Assembly (NCBI GenBank): GCA_025356715.1
Contig: JANXRU010000347.1
Coordinates: 1 to 28,927, forward strand
Length of the DNA: 28,927 bases
Direction of reading: 5' to 3'
Source: Bacteroidota bacterium
Lineage (GTDB): Bacteria; Bacteroidota; Bacteroidia; B-17B0; B-17BO
The stretch's first letter is position 1; each line of letters starts with the position of its first letter. Positions 16,101 to 27,800 of the stretch are shown piece by piece. The notes beneath the pieces are model-generated. The model did no database searches and was not told the DNA's origin. It saw nothing but the letters and a program-made list of their open reading frames with translations. Position numbers and translations under genes: made by a program.

Positions 16101-17994
16101 TAGTATGAATTACACTTGGACTGCCCCATCTGGAGGTACTGTGGGTAGTGCAAATACACAAGCAACATCTGGAACTGGAGTAGGCATTTATAGTTTAACT
16201 GTAATTGATCCAATTAATTCTTGTACATACTCAACAACGGCAACTGCTTCACAAAATACAGTTGCACCCTCAGGAGTTTCTGCCGGAACTAATCAAACAT
16301 TAACATGTGGATCTACTTCAGTAACTTTAACTGGAAGTTTAATAGCTCCAATAACAGCAACTGTTAACTGGACTGGCGCAAGTGTTTGTGGAACTGCAAC
16401 AAGTGCAATTACTTCTGCGTGCTCCGCTGGTGTATATACAATTACTGCAACTGATCCTTCTAATGGTTGCGTTGCATCTTCAACGATGCAAGTGTTTCCT
16501 AATGCTGGAGCACCAACAGTTAGTATTTCCTCTACAGCTTTAGTAATTAATTGTAATGCGCCTTCTCAATCTGTAACAGTAACAAGCACTCCAAGTACTG
16601 ATGTGACTTATAGTTGGAACGTGGCCCCTACATCTGTTTCTGCAGGAGGATCTGTTGCTACATTTGCGAATGCAAATACTTATATTTGTACAGTTACAAA
16701 TACTTTAAGTAATTGTGCTTCGGTAGCTCAAGTTGTTATTACAACAAATACAACTGTTCCTACAATAGTAATTAGCCCAACTCAAACATTGACTTGTTCA
16801 TCACCATCTGTAACCATTGGAACAACTGTTACACCTATTGGTTCTTCATTTACATATACTTGGTCAGGTGGCGCATTAGTATCTGGTCAAAGTACAGGTA
16901 CCGTTGTTGTTAATACGGCTAATACTTATGTTGTTAATTTAACAGATGCAGTAAACGGATGTACTAATACAGCGACATCAATTGTTACATCAAATGCGGC
17001 GTTGCCTGTTGCAACGATACTTGCAACATCAAGTAATAGTGTTATTAATTGCTTAACATCAAGTGTTACTTTATCAGTATCAGTTGTGCCTACTGCAACA
17101 TATAATTATACGTGGTCTACAGGTAGTAATAATAGTTCGATTACCGCTGCTGTATCTGGCACTTACAGTGTTTTAGTTTCTAATACTTTAACAGGTTGTT
17201 CTACAACTGCTCAGTATACTGTTGTTGGGAATAATAATATTCCTAATTTAACAAGTACGGCTTTAGTTAGTATTCCTTGTGGCGCAGCAAGCACTTCGTT
17301 ATCTGCAAATTCAACGAATACAAATGTTAGCTATTCTTGGGCTGGTTCTGCAACATCAATAATAACAGGTAGCGCAACCGCTACGCCAAATGTAAATATG
17401 CCTGGTACTTACATTGTTACAGTAACTGATTTAGCAACTGGTTGTACAAACAGCAACACTGTAACAGTTACTCAAATTAATATTACAGCGGCATTCACCG
17501 CGGATCCAACATCAGGTGTTACACCATTATCAGTTAATTTTACAAATCAATCTACAGGAGCTATTTCGTACAGTTGGTTTTTTGGAAATGGATCGACTTC
17601 AACAGGAACAAATCCAAGTACAACTTATAATATCAATGGAACGTATACGGTTACTTTAATAGCAAATGCTGGCTCATGTACAGCTAGTGCGTCTGCTATT
17701 ATTGTTGTTCAGGATGGTTTAACTTTAGAAATACCAAATGTATTTACACCTAATGGTGATGGTATCAATGACGTATTTACTATTCTTTCTACAGGAGTAA
17801 AAGAAATATCATTAAGTATATTTAACCGATGGGGATTGAAATTATACGAGTTCACCGGAACTAGCGCTGCTTGGGATGGTAACGTTGGAAGTGGGGCTAA
17901 AGCAACTGATGGAACTTATTTCTTCTTCGTAAAAGCAACTGGCTTTGATGATACTATTATTCAGAAAAATGGCACTGTCAATTTATTTAAATAA
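13183..17994 (+). CDS. Giant Ig-like repeat surface protein with PKD and T9SS type B signal, 1603 aa
   Basis: A complete cell-surface protein. Signal peptide 1-19 (FFAQ). Residues about 21-165 resemble a pre-peptidase C-type beta domain (NNTCATAQNIG, VWYQFTVP, YYIRIAG). Residues about 170-385 form a Cys- and Gly-rich domain that I cannot name. Residues about 385-474 resemble a SprB-type repeat (GLGAGVYTVVVTD). Then come about 12 Ig-like domains of 75-85 residues, each with a Cys in an early strand (LTC), a Trp in the middle (YTW) and a Cys near the end (NGC). A PKD domain follows at about 1433-1510 (FTADPTSGVTPLSVNF, YSWFFGNG). The C-terminus (about 1512-1603; IPNVFTPNGDGINDVF, IFNRWG, AWDG) is the gliding-motility-associated type B sorting domain. 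It is likely an adhesin or surface filament exported by the type IX system. A strong terminator follows. Confidence 0.93.
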   Translation: MKKIILSIVLVLITTTFFAQVPANNTCATAQNIGTLGAPGPCGAGIVYGATSSIASTNVNATAENPYIFTSCTPNFGLSVWYQFTVPTNGFGVVITLSNGGTLSTDLANPEIAVFQGSCAGLASVACLNGASGTGTLNISNGLVVGQTYYIRIAGADLTQQHTFNLDVKAYHDCADCLNAAHLTINPLPINGTYQPGQTVSFCYHIDQYTQTSGNWLHGVQLAFGNGWDLATLTTTAPSPLLSTAAAYAPSPCTGTSCGNWAYYPAGIASLASGLPYPAGFYFNGTYSSVNSGNGNGSGCTFCRSSADGNPGNNFGDGIASVTTVTPAASDWNFCFTIQVLAGCNPGGALTVTVGTTGDGESGGWSNSGCASDAPASLSAITACCPPTVGTTSAVACNSYSNAVITATSVIGVAGSQAPYIFAWTGPSGAIATNTILAGTTNSIGGLGAGVYTVVVTDQNQCSQATTYTVTQPAVVPVTASVTNSVICSGNSTTLSGGGASTYTWTNGVSNAVAFSPTTTATYTVTGTSVSGCTNTAVKSVTVNSLPITVASTNGTLTCATTTVALNSTLAGMNYTWTAPSGASVGSANTQSTTASGTAGTYTVKVVNAATGCTYTTTTAVTQNTTAPTTVASTTGTLTCSNTTVALNSTLAGMNYTWTAPSGASVGSANTQSTTASGTAGTYTIKVVNPANGCTYTTTAAVTQNTTVPVTVASTTGTLTCTTLTVALNSTLAGMNYTWTAPAGGSVGTPNTQSTNGSGIIGTYSIHVVNPVNGCSYSTTTSVTQNTATPTVTMPSTKTITCASPSVTLIGSANPSTCTAVWTGGVCGGATTYSAIACSPNTYTLTVTNPLNGCVNSGTVDVVPSIGIPSVIASNSGSITCAVLTTTVSATTTMTPVSYSWTGPSAVAGSTTANGIVGAGGTYQCVVINTLTGCASTVTTFVPTNTTVPVTVASVTGTLTCLTSSIALSSSLGSMNYTWTAPSGGTVGSANTQATSGTGVGIYSLTVIDPINSCTYSTTATASQNTVAPSGVSAGTNQTLTCGSTSVTLTGSLIAPITATVNWTGASVCGTATSAITSACSAGVYTITATDPSNGCVASSTMQVFPNAGAPTVSISSTALVINCNAPSQSVTVTSTPSTDVTYSWNVAPTSVSAGGSVATFANANTYICTVTNTLSNCASVAQVVITTNTTVPTIVISPTQTLTCSSPSVTIGTTVTPIGSSFTYTWSGGALVSGQSTGTVVVNTANTYVVNLTDAVNGCTNTATSIVTSNAALPVATILATSSNSVINCLTSSVTLSVSVVPTATYNYTWSTGSNNSSITAAVSGTYSVLVSNTLTGCSTTAQYTVVGNNNIPNLTSTALVSIPCGAASTSLSANSTNTNVSYSWAGSATSIITGSATATPNVNMPGTYIVTVTDLATGCTNSNTVTVTQINITAAFTADPTSGVTPLSVNFTNQSTGAISYSWFFGNGSTSTGTNPSTTYNINGTYTVTLIANAGSCTASASAIIVVQDGLTLEIPNVFTPNGDGINDVFTILSTGVKEISLSIFNRWGLKLYEFTGTSAAWDGNVGSGAKATDGTYFFFVKATGFDDTIIQKNGTVNLFK
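14830..15558 (+). repeat. Three tandem 243-bp Ig-like repeats in the first giant gene
   Basis: Units begin at 14830, 15073 and 15316, exactly 243 bp (81 codons) apart. The first two are nearly identical in protein (LNSTLAGMNYTWTAPSG in both) and share long runs of DNA; the third is more diverged. A distant fourth copy starts at 16036, separated by two other domains. Confidence 0.92.
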
Positions 17995-18015
17995 CAGTTT
18001 GTTTTACTAATTTTT

Positions 18016-18048
18016 AAAAAGGGATTAAGTTATACTTAATCCCTTTTT
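18016..18048 (+). terminator. Intrinsic terminator of the first giant gene
   Basis: GGGATTAAGT (18021-18030) pairs perfectly with ACTTAATCCC (18034-18043) around a 3-base loop, flanked by five A and five T. It lies 21 bp after the stop codon. Confidence 0.93.
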
Positions 18049-18207
18049 CTATTTATGGTCGTCTGCAAAATAATAAAGCGTAACTATTTTTAGCGTTATT
18101 TTTTTTAGTTAGACGATTGAGTGGAAGTGTATTATTGACGAGTGAGAGGTTTATCTTGGACTGTAATGGTTTAGATAGTAAAATAAATGACAATTAATGT
18201 AGATTAT

Positions 18208-18240
18208 TTGTAGAAAACTCAATATTTGGACTTATTTTTG
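18208..18240 (+). promoter_or_regulatory. Candidate promoter of the second module
   Basis: TTG at 18208-18210 and TATTTTTG at 18233-18240, a perfect TAnnTTTG box, are separated by 22 bp. Transcription would begin about 50 bases before the 18299 start codon. Confidence 0.55.
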
Positions 18241-18298
18241 TTACATTATAGGATTGCTATTTTTTTAGTAATCAGGACAATTAAAAACACGTTTAAAT

Positions 18299-18736
18299 AT
18301 GAAAAACCTTTTTGCATTGAAAAACATACTCTTTTTCACATTATTTTTCACAAGTAGTCATGTTTTATTTTCTCAGGAAAATAAAATTGTAGCTGAACTT
18401 CATAATTTATTGCTAGATAATAGCAATAAAGAAAAAGTAATACAAATACGTTTTTTTAATATTTCAAATGAAGCTTACGAAGCTCTTTACAAATTAGCAA
18501 CACAAAGCCCTGTTCTTGTGCCTTTCAGAAAAACTTATAGTTCGGATGAACGAATTGCTTCGCTTCATTTCACAAAGTCTACTGATATTACAACTACGGA
18601 TGTAAAATCTCTTCTGAATCATTTAAATATTTCGAACGCAATTTTAAATGAAAAAAAAGTTAGGGTTAGCGAATTAGAAAACTATCATTTCTCTCCAATT
18701 GAAAAACTTAATAATTCAGAACGAATAGAAAAGTAA
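18299..18736 (+). CDS. Small secreted protein, 145 aa, partner of second giant gene
   Basis: The family is not recognised. A signal peptide covers about residues 1-25 (KNILFFTLFF core, LFSQ cleavage). The mature part alternates strand and helix: VIQIRFFNIS, EAYEALYKLATQS, RIASLHFTKS, TTDVKSLLNHLNIS. This order is compatible with a small alpha/beta ferredoxin-like fold, which is a guess from pattern only. No Cys is present. It shows no clear sequence similarity to the 129-residue protein at 12752 although it holds the same position before a giant gene. It has its own candidate promoter, and the giant start is 135 bp downstream. Confidence 0.75.
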   Translation: MKNLFALKNILFFTLFFTSSHVLFSQENKIVAELHNLLLDNSNKEKVIQIRFFNISNEAYEALYKLATQSPVLVPFRKTYSSDERIASLHFTKSTDITTTDVKSLLNHLNISNAILNEKKVRVSELENYHFSPIEKLNNSERIEK

Positions 18737-18748
18737 TTAAATATACTT

Positions 18749-18811
18749 ATGAAATACCCATGTTTGCCGAAACGCAAATGCAATTGCGGAGCACTCAACG
18801 AAGCATTATAA
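18749..18811 (+). CDS. Possible 20-codon leader peptide with Cys cluster
   Basis: Between the 145-residue gene and the giant gene, an ATG at 18749 opens a frame of 20 codons ending in TAA at 18809. The peptide reads MKYPCLPKRKCNCGALNEAL and has three Cys and four Lys/Arg. The local DNA is visibly richer in G and C than its surroundings. It could be a leader peptide, a true microprotein or chance. Confidence 0.25.
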   Translation: MKYPCLPKRKCNCGALNEAL

Positions 18812-18845
18812 AATTTTGAGTTAATTAAACTGGGGAAACCATACG
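18767..18845 (+). promoter_or_regulatory. Possible structured leader before the second giant gene
   Basis: Two short hairpins are possible: CGCAA with TTGCG (about 18773-18788, 6-base loop) and ACTCAA (18792-18797) with TTGAGT (18816-18821). A GGGGAAACC element follows. The block is less AT-rich than the flanks. I cannot match it to a known riboswitch. Confidence 0.25.
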
Positions 18846-18871
18846 ATAATAAAAAACAATAATTTAAATTT

Positions 18872-21800
18872 ATGAAAAAACACTTACTATTATTTTTAAT
18901 TTGCAGTTCTTTTTTGTTAAATAAACTATCTGCACAATCGTATATAATGCAAGCCGCAACAAGCGGACAAACCCATAATACTTGCCAAGGATTTATTCAA
19001 AATACGACATGTGGTCCTTTTGGATATTACTGTGAGGGGATAAATAGATGGGAAGCTTTTACTAATGGTGGTTCGGGGCCAATCCGTATTAATCTTACAT
19101 CCTTAGCTTTAAATACAGGAGATTTTGTTAGAGTGTATCAAGGTGTTGGAACTGGAGGGGCATTATTAGCATCTTTCACAAATACGGTAACATCAATAGG
19201 GAATTATGTAACTTCTGCAACAGGAGTAATTACTCTTCAATTTCAAACAAATAGTGATGGAGCGATAGGAACGGGATTTGTTGGAATTATCGGTTGTCGT
19301 GTTGCAGGATGTAATGGAAACAATCCCGCATCTGACACATGTATAACTGCCACGAGAATTTGTGATAACACGCCTTATTGTGGTAACACAGGCGGTTGGT
19401 ATACTGCTGATCATGAGAATATAGATGCCGCAGATGGAACCAGTATTTTCTGTGGCTCTATTGAAAATAATAGTTGGATTGTATTTACTGCTAACACTTC
19501 AAGTGCCTCATTTGGAGTAACAGTTGCTGGATGCGCTAGTGGTGCTTCTGGAATACAAATGCAAATGTATGCAACCAATTGTACAACATTTTCTGCTGTG
19601 TCGTCTTGTATTAATCAAAATTCGGCCCCTACGTCTTTTACATTAAATTCCAGTGTTGCGTTAGTTCCTGGAGCAGACTACCATTTGATGGTAGATGGTT
19701 TTGCTGGAAATTTTTGTAGCTATACCGTTACGCCTTTAGTGGGGGTTAAAACACCAACATTTTCCATTCCATCTGCTACTATTTGTACAGGTCAAACAAC
19801 AACGTTAACATTAAATGGGGTTGTTGCAGGCTCTACATATAATTGGACAGCTAGTACAGCTGGTGCTATTAGTGGTGCTACAACTAATTCGTTTGTAATT
19901 GTAACAGCCACCGCTAATACAACCTATTCAGTTGTTATTAATCAACCAAATGGTTGCGCTATAGACACGTATACACAAGACTTAGTAGTTAGACCTATAC
20001 CTGTTATGACGAGTGCAAACACGACAACCGTTTGTAGTGGAACAGCTTTAAATTTTAGTTTGACAGCAAATATTCCATCAACTTTTTCGTGGATAGCGGC
20101 GGATAACCCAAACACAACTGGAGAAAGTACGGTTGCTGTTGTTTCAAATAATTTGAATAATACCATAACTAATACAACTTCTGTCGTACAGTCAGTTACT
20201 TATTCTATTACGCCAACATCAACTTTAGGTAGTTGTGCTGGTGCTATTCAAAATTTTACGGTTACCGTAAATCCTTTGCCAAGTTTAACAATTGCATCGA
20301 CTTCATCAATTTGTTTAGGGAGTTCATTAACCTTTACAGGGAGTGGCGCGAGTACCTATTCCTGGACAACAGGCGTAAGTGGAGGGTTAAGTGCAGCTAC
20401 AGGATCAACTGTAAATGCTACTCCAACAGCTACAGGAAATATTGTTTATACGGTTAATGCTACTTCAGTAAGCGGTTGTACTAATACAGCTGTTAGAACG
20501 ATTACCGTAAATTCTGTGCCAACTGCTAATGCTGGGACTGGAGGAACTTTAACATGTACTACTACAAGTTTAGTTTTGATAGGAAGTGGTGGAGGATCAT
20601 ATGCATGGTCAGGGCCAGGGATTCTTGCTGGCGGAGCAACCGCATCTCCAACTGTCAATTTACCAGGAACGTATAGTTTAATTGTAACAACATCCTTAAG
20701 TTGTAGTTCTCCGGTTTCTACGGTTTCTGTTGTTCAGAATACCGTTGTTCCGATTGTAACGTCCTCTGTGACAGCAGTTTTAAATTGTACCTTAAATTCT
20801 GTGAATGTTGTTGCAACTACAACTTCAACACCTGTTTCTTATACATGGACAGGAACTGGTATAACGAGTGGGTCTTTAACGTCGACAGCTGCGGTAAATT
20901 TACCAGGCACTTTTAGTTATACTGTTTTGAATACAACTAATGGTTGTAAGGCTATAGGTACTCAGGTAGTTTCTCAAAATACAGTTGTACCTACAGTTTC
21001 AGTATCAGTTAATGCAACTATTACTTGTGCTGCACCCACAGCAACTATCTCAGGATCCGCGACTCCTTCAACTTGTACTCCAGTTTGGACGGGTGGGGTT
21101 TCTTCGGGTGCAACGAGTTACACAGCTACAGCATCATCTGCCAACGTATATACGCTAACAGTTACAAATCCTGCAAATGGTTGTACTGCTGCAAAAACAA
21201 TTACAGTAAGCCCAAGCGCGGGGTTACCTATATTGTCAACGCCAGTTGTATCAAACTCTATTACCTGTACTTTATCTACTGCGCAAGTGACTTTATCAAG
21301 TTTACCAGCAGGAAACTCATACGTTTGGTCAGGGCCAGGTATTGTGAGTGGTGCAACAACATCTGTTGTTACTGTTAGTGTAAGTGGTACTTATTCTGCA
21401 GTAGTTACAAATACAGCTTCATTATGTTCATCATCTGTAACAGCTTTGGTTCCATTGAATAACACACCTCCAAGTCCAACAGCAACAAATGCCGCAACGT
21501 TAACTTGTACAACGTTAACCGTTGCATTATCAGGAGGCCCTGGAGCAGGGGTAACTTATCAATGGAGCGGGCCAGGGTTTAGTGGAGGAACAACTTCTCA
21601 AAACGCTATTGCTACAGCTCCAGGAACATACACTTTAAAAGTGACAAGTACAGTTAATAGTTGTACTGCAATAGCAACAACTTCCGTTACTCAAAATATT
21701 ACATTGCCTTTACCTACCGCAACAAATGCCGCAACATTAACTTGTACAACGTTAACCGTTGCCTTAACAGGAGGCCCTGGAGCAGGGGTAACTTATCAAT

Positions 21801-24800
21801 GGAGCGGGCCAGGGTTTAGTGGAGGAACAACTTCTCAAAACGCTATTGCTACAGCTCCAGGAACCTATACTTTAAAAGTGACAAATACAGTTAATAGTTG
21901 TACAGCAATAGCAACAACTTCTGTTACTCAAAATATTACATTGCCTTTACCCACTGCAACAAATGCAGCCACATTATCTTGTACGACGTTAACGGTTGCA
22001 TTATCAGGAGGCCCAGGAGCAGGGGTAACTTATCAATGGAGCGGGCCAGGGTTTAGTGGAGGAACAACTTCTCAAAACGCTATTGCAACAGCTCCAGGAA
22101 CCTATACTTTATTTGTAACTAATACCGTTAATAGTTGTACAGCAATAGCAACAACTTCTGTTACTCAAAATATTACATTGCCTTTACCTACTGCAATAAA
22201 TGCTGCAACGTTAACTTGTACAACGCTAACCGTTGCATTATCTGGGGGCCCGGGAGCAGGGGTAACTTATCAATGGAGTGGAGCAGGGTTTAGTGGAGGA
22301 ACAACTTCTCAAAACGCCATTGCTACAGCTCCAGGAACCTATACTTTATTTGTAACTAATACCGTTAATAGTTGTACAGCAATTGCTACAACTATAGTGA
22401 ATCAAAACATTACGGTTCCAATTCCCACGGCCAATAATTCAGCAACATTGACTTGCTCAACACTTACTGTTGCCTTAACAGGAGGCCCAGGAGTAGGAGT
22501 AACTTATCAATGGAGTGGGCCTGGTTTTAGCGGAGGAACAACATCACAAAATGCGATTGCAACTGCACCAGGAACATACACCTTATTAGTAACTAATTCT
22601 ATTAGTAATTGTACTGCTGTTGCAACGACAAGTGTAACTCAAAATATAGTTCCGCCTTCGCCAACAGCGAATAATGGAAACATTTTAACTTGCTCTATTC
22701 TAACTGCAACTTTAACTAGTACGCCTTCAAGCGGGGTAACCTATCAATGGAGTGGGCCAGGGTTAAGTGGTGGTACAACATCTCAAACTGCTTTTGCAAT
22801 TTCGCCAGGAACTTATTCGTTAATCGTTACTAATGTTGTTAATAGTTGTACAGCTATTGCTACTGTTGGTGTAACACAAGATATAGTATTACCAGTTCCT
22901 TTTGCTACAAACAGCACAACATTAACTTGCTCTACGAATACTGCAGCTTTAAGTGGTGGGCCTTTAGCGGCAGGCTTTACGTATCAATGGAGCGGTCCTG
23001 GATTTAGTGGAATAACAACCGCTAATAATGCTGTTGCAACTTCGCCAGGAACCTATTCTATATTAGTGACCAATTCAACAAATGATTGTGCTGTAACTGC
23101 TACAGTTGCAGTTACACAAAATACAACAGCGCCTTTACCTACAGCTTCAGTTTCTTCAACTTTGACTTGTACAACACCTACCGTATCATTAGCGGGAGGC
23201 CCAGCGGCTGGCGTAACTTATCAATGGAGCGGGCCAGCATTTAGTGGAGGAACAACTTCTCAAAATGCTATTGCTACAGCTCCAGGAACTTATACTTTAT
23301 TAGTGACAAGTACTACGAATAGTTGTGTTGCAACAGCTACAGTTTCTGTTTCTCAAAACACCTTATCGCCAGTTGTTGCGGGTGCAAACACAGGATCACT
23401 GAATTGTACTGTATTGTCTATTAACGCCAGCGCAACTACTACAACAGTTCCTGTATCATATAATTGGTCGGGGACAGGAATAACATCAGCTACAAATATC
23501 AGTACCATCACAGTTAATCAAGGCGGAGTATTTACTTATACGGTTACTAATACTGTAAATAATTGTACGACTACAAATACAGTTGCTGTGATTCAAAATA
23601 CAACCTCGCCAACTGTAGTAGGTGCAAATACTGGTTCTTTGAATTGTACTGTATTATCCATTAATGCAAGTGCAACAACAACTGCCTCGCCCGTTTCCTA
23701 CAATTGGTCAGGAACAGGCATTACTTCAGCAACAAACATCAGTACGATCACTGTCAATCAAGGAGGAATATTTACTTATACAGTTACAAATACGGCTAAT
23801 AACTGTAAGACAATTAATACTGTAGCTGTTGTTCAAAACACAACGGTTCCTTCAGTAGCAGGCGCTAATACGGGTTCTTTAAATTGTACAGTATTAACAA
23901 TTAATGTAAGTGCTACAACAAGTGTAACTCCAGTTTCTTATAATTGGGCTGGGACTGGAATTACTTCTGCAACAAATATTAGTACGATTACAGTTAATCA
24001 ACCTGGAACTTTTACTTATACAGTAACTAATACAGCAAATACTTGTAAAACTACAAATAGTGTTGCCGTAACCCAAAATACTGTATTGCCAACTGTGACA
24101 ATGCCAATAACGCAATCCATAACTTGTGCTGCGCCGACTGCAACTTTAATTGGTTCAGCTACACCTTCAACTTGTACGCCAGTTTGGACAGGTGGCTCTT
24201 GTGGTGGCGCTGCTACTTATACAGCATTAGCATGTTCGCCAAATACATATACTTTAACAGTTACTAATCCATTTAATGGATGCGCTATTTCTGGAACTGT
24301 TTTAGTTGTACCAAGTGTTGGTATACCAGTTGTTACCTATTCTAATTCTGGTTCTATAACTTGCGCAACAACAAGTATAAATGTTGTTGTTTCAACAACA
24401 ATGACTCCAGTGTCTTATACTTGGACTGGACCAAGTGCTGTTTTAGGGTCAGCAACTTCAAGTGGAACCGTTGTCTTAGGAGGAACTTATCAGTGTGTCA
24501 TAACAAACACATTAACAGGTTGTGCTTCTACGATAACTACAGTTGTTCCTTCCAATACCGCAGTAACTGTTGCTAGTATTGCACCAACTACTACAATTAC
24601 TTGTTCAACGCCGTCAGTTGTTTTAAGCGCTACTCCTATAGGAACGTATAGTTATAGTTGGACGGCAGCAGCAGGATTATCAGGAGCAACGGTTTCAAAT
24701 CCAACAGTAACATTAGCTGGAACTTATTCTGTTGTTATTACTAATACTGTAAGTGGATGTGTAGGAAGTGCTAGTATAGCCATCGTATCTAATACTATTG

Positions 24801-27800
24801 TGCCAACCGTTACGGTTAGTCCAAGTGTATTTACAATTACATGTACTTCTCCAACCGTTCAATTGACTGCTACTACTTCAACAGCAAGTGTCGCATATAG
24901 TTGGACTTCTCCTGCAAGTGGAACATTAACTGGAAATACAATTTCAAACCCAATTGCAAGTGGTTCTGGAGTATTCACGGTTGTAGTGACTAACACCGTT
25001 AACGGTTGTGTTTCAACTACATCAAATTCTTCATTAACACTTGATGTGGTTATCCCAACAGCGACATTATCAGTTAATGCACTTTCAATAACTTGTACTA
25101 CACCAACGCCTAGTGTGTCTGTGTCTACAAGTACATCTAGTGTTACCTATAGTTGGACACCGTCTTTAGGTATCGCATCAGGGTCAACAACTGCTAATCC
25201 AACATTTAGTTTAGCTGGCACTTACAGTGCAGTAATTACAAATACTATTAACGGTTGCTCTTCAAATAGTATATCTAATTCTGTTGTTGTGAGTTTAAAT
25301 AACACAAGCCTTACTTTAACAATGTCTCCAACACAAACATTAACGTGCATCACTCCAACTACGATTATTTCAACTACTGTAGCTCCAAATTCTAATTTAA
25401 GTTATAATTGGAATGGAAACGGAGTAACTGGATCGACTACTAGTTCAGTTGTTGCAGCGACCTCAGGTGTATATACAACTACTGTTATTAATACAGTTAG
25501 TGGATGCTCGGTTACGGCAAACGTTGCAATTACATCAAATACAACTGTGCCAACTGTATCTGCTAGTCCGAATTCATTTACGACTACCTGTTCAACACCT
25601 ACTGTTCAATTAACTGCTATTACTTCAACTTCAAGTGTTACTTATAGTTGGACAGCTCCACCAACTGGTGCCTTGAATACTTATACGACTTCAAGTCCAA
25701 TAGTAAATGGTAGTGGGATTTTTACTGTTACTGTTACTGATGCAACTAATGGATGTAGTACTGCTGTGTCTCAAAGTACAGCAGAAGTTATTGCTAATGT
25801 TGGATTGCCAATTATCACTTTAAGTTCTAATTCAACAACAATTACATGTGCAAATCCAACACCTAGTGTAGTTGTTACAACAACAGCAAGTCCAGTAAGT
25901 TATAGCTGGTCTCCTTCAATTGGTATAGCTTCAGGAGGAACTAGCGCTAATCCAACATTTAGTTTAGCAGGAACATACAGTATTGTAGTAACTAATACAA
26001 TTAGTGGTTGTTCATCATTTGCGTCATTAGTAGATGTAATTTTAGATAATACTATTCCAACTATAACATTAAGTCCATCTCAAATTTTAACATGTACAAC
26101 ACCTTCAACTACTATTTCTACTATTGTAAATCCATCAACTAATTTAAGTTATGGGTGGAATGGAACAGGAGTGACGGGCTTAACGACGAGTTCAGTTACT
26201 ATCAATCAACCAGGAGTTTATACGACTACCGTTCTAAATACTGTTAATGGGTGTTCTGTAACGGCTAATGTTTCAATGACTTCAAATACAATTGTACCAA
26301 CGGTTACTGTTAGCCCAAATGCGTTTACAGTAACATGCGCGTCACCAACAGTACAATTAGCAGCTACAACTTCGACAGCAAGTATAACTTATAATTGGAC
26401 TGCACCTGGTACAGGTTCATTAAACAATAGTGCGATTTCAAATCCAATCGGAAGTGGTATAGGTGTATTTAGTGTTGTGGTTACAAACACGGTTAATGGT
26501 TGTATTTCATCAATAGCCACTTCAACTTTAACGGTTGATGCTATAATTCCAACAGCTACTTTATCAGCAAATACATTATCAATAACTTGTACAGTGCCAA
26601 CACCAAGTGTATCTGTTTCAACTAGCACGTCATCTGTAACATACAGTTGGTCTCCATCTACAGGTATCTTAAGTGGTTCAACAACAGCTACTCCTGTATT
26701 TAGTTTAGCTGGAACATACAGTGCTGTAGTTACTAATACAGTTAATGGATGTTCTTCTAATATTTCTTCGAATGTTGTAACGGTTAATTTAAATAATACG
26801 AGTCTTGGAATAACGATGTCTCCAACACAAACTTTAACCTGTATTACTCCAACTACCATTATTTCAACTACTGTCGTTCCAAATATAAATTTAGCTTATT
26901 CTTGGAATGGAACAGGAGTAACAGGTTTAACAACAAGCTCGGTAACCGTTGGTCAGTCAGGTGTTTACACAACAACAATTATTAATACAGTAACAGGATG
27001 TTCAGTGACTGCAAATGTTGCAATAACTGCAAACACAGTAGTACCAACCGTAACATTGAGTCCAAGTTCATATACAACAACATGCGCAACTCCAACAGTT
27101 CAGTTAACGGCTACGACGTCCACATCAAGTGTGACGTATACATGGACTTCACCAGGAACAGGATCCTTAAACAATAGTTCTGTTGGTACTCCTGTAGCAA
27201 GTGGAAGTGGTATATTTACGGTGTCAGTTACGGATGTATCCAATGGGTGTAATACGGCAGCATCGCAAGCAACAGTTGAGGTTATTGCAGACGCTGGCTT
27301 ACCAGTTATAACTTTGAGTGCAAATACAACTACTATAACCTGTTCAAGTCCTACAACAAGTGTTGCTATAACCACAACAGCGAGCCCGGTTAGTTATAGT
27401 TGGTCGCCATCAACAGGGATATCTAGTGGCGCAACAACAGCTAATCCAACCTTTACCTTAGCAGGAAGTTATAGTGTAGTGGTAACAAACACAGTGAGTG
27501 GTTGTGCTACTAGCATAAGTTCAAATATTGTTTCTGTTTTACTAGACAATACCGCACCAACAATTACTATTTCTCCATCTCAGATTTTAACTTGTACCAC
27601 GCCAACAGCAGACATTACAACAACAGTAAGTCCAAGTACAAATATTGGATATACATGGTTTGGAACGGGAGTAACGGGATTAACAACAAGTTCAGTGAAT
27701 GTGAATCAAGCAGGCGTCTATACAACCACGGTTATTAATACCGTGAACGGTTGTTCAGTAACCGCAAATGTGACGATTACATCGAACACAGTAGTGCCGA

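Larger units (their letters stand above)
17995..18298. other. Intergenic region between the two giant modules
   Basis: This 304-base stretch has no gene I can support. It holds the terminator of the first giant gene, a long-range imperfect inverted repeat (TCGTCT at 18059-18064 with AGACGA at 18111-18116, enclosing partly complementary AT-rich DNA) and a promoter for the second module. Confidence 0.7.

Noticed and set aside
18059..18116. Large stem-loop in the region between the modules as a regulatory RNA
   Set aside because: Only 6-bp outer arms pair perfectly and the inside is an imperfect AT-rich match, which is expected by chance.
21476..24095. Tandem repeats considered as a CRISPR array
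   Set aside because: Units are about 240 bp, contiguous, in frame and protein-coding, with no short repeats separated by unique spacers.
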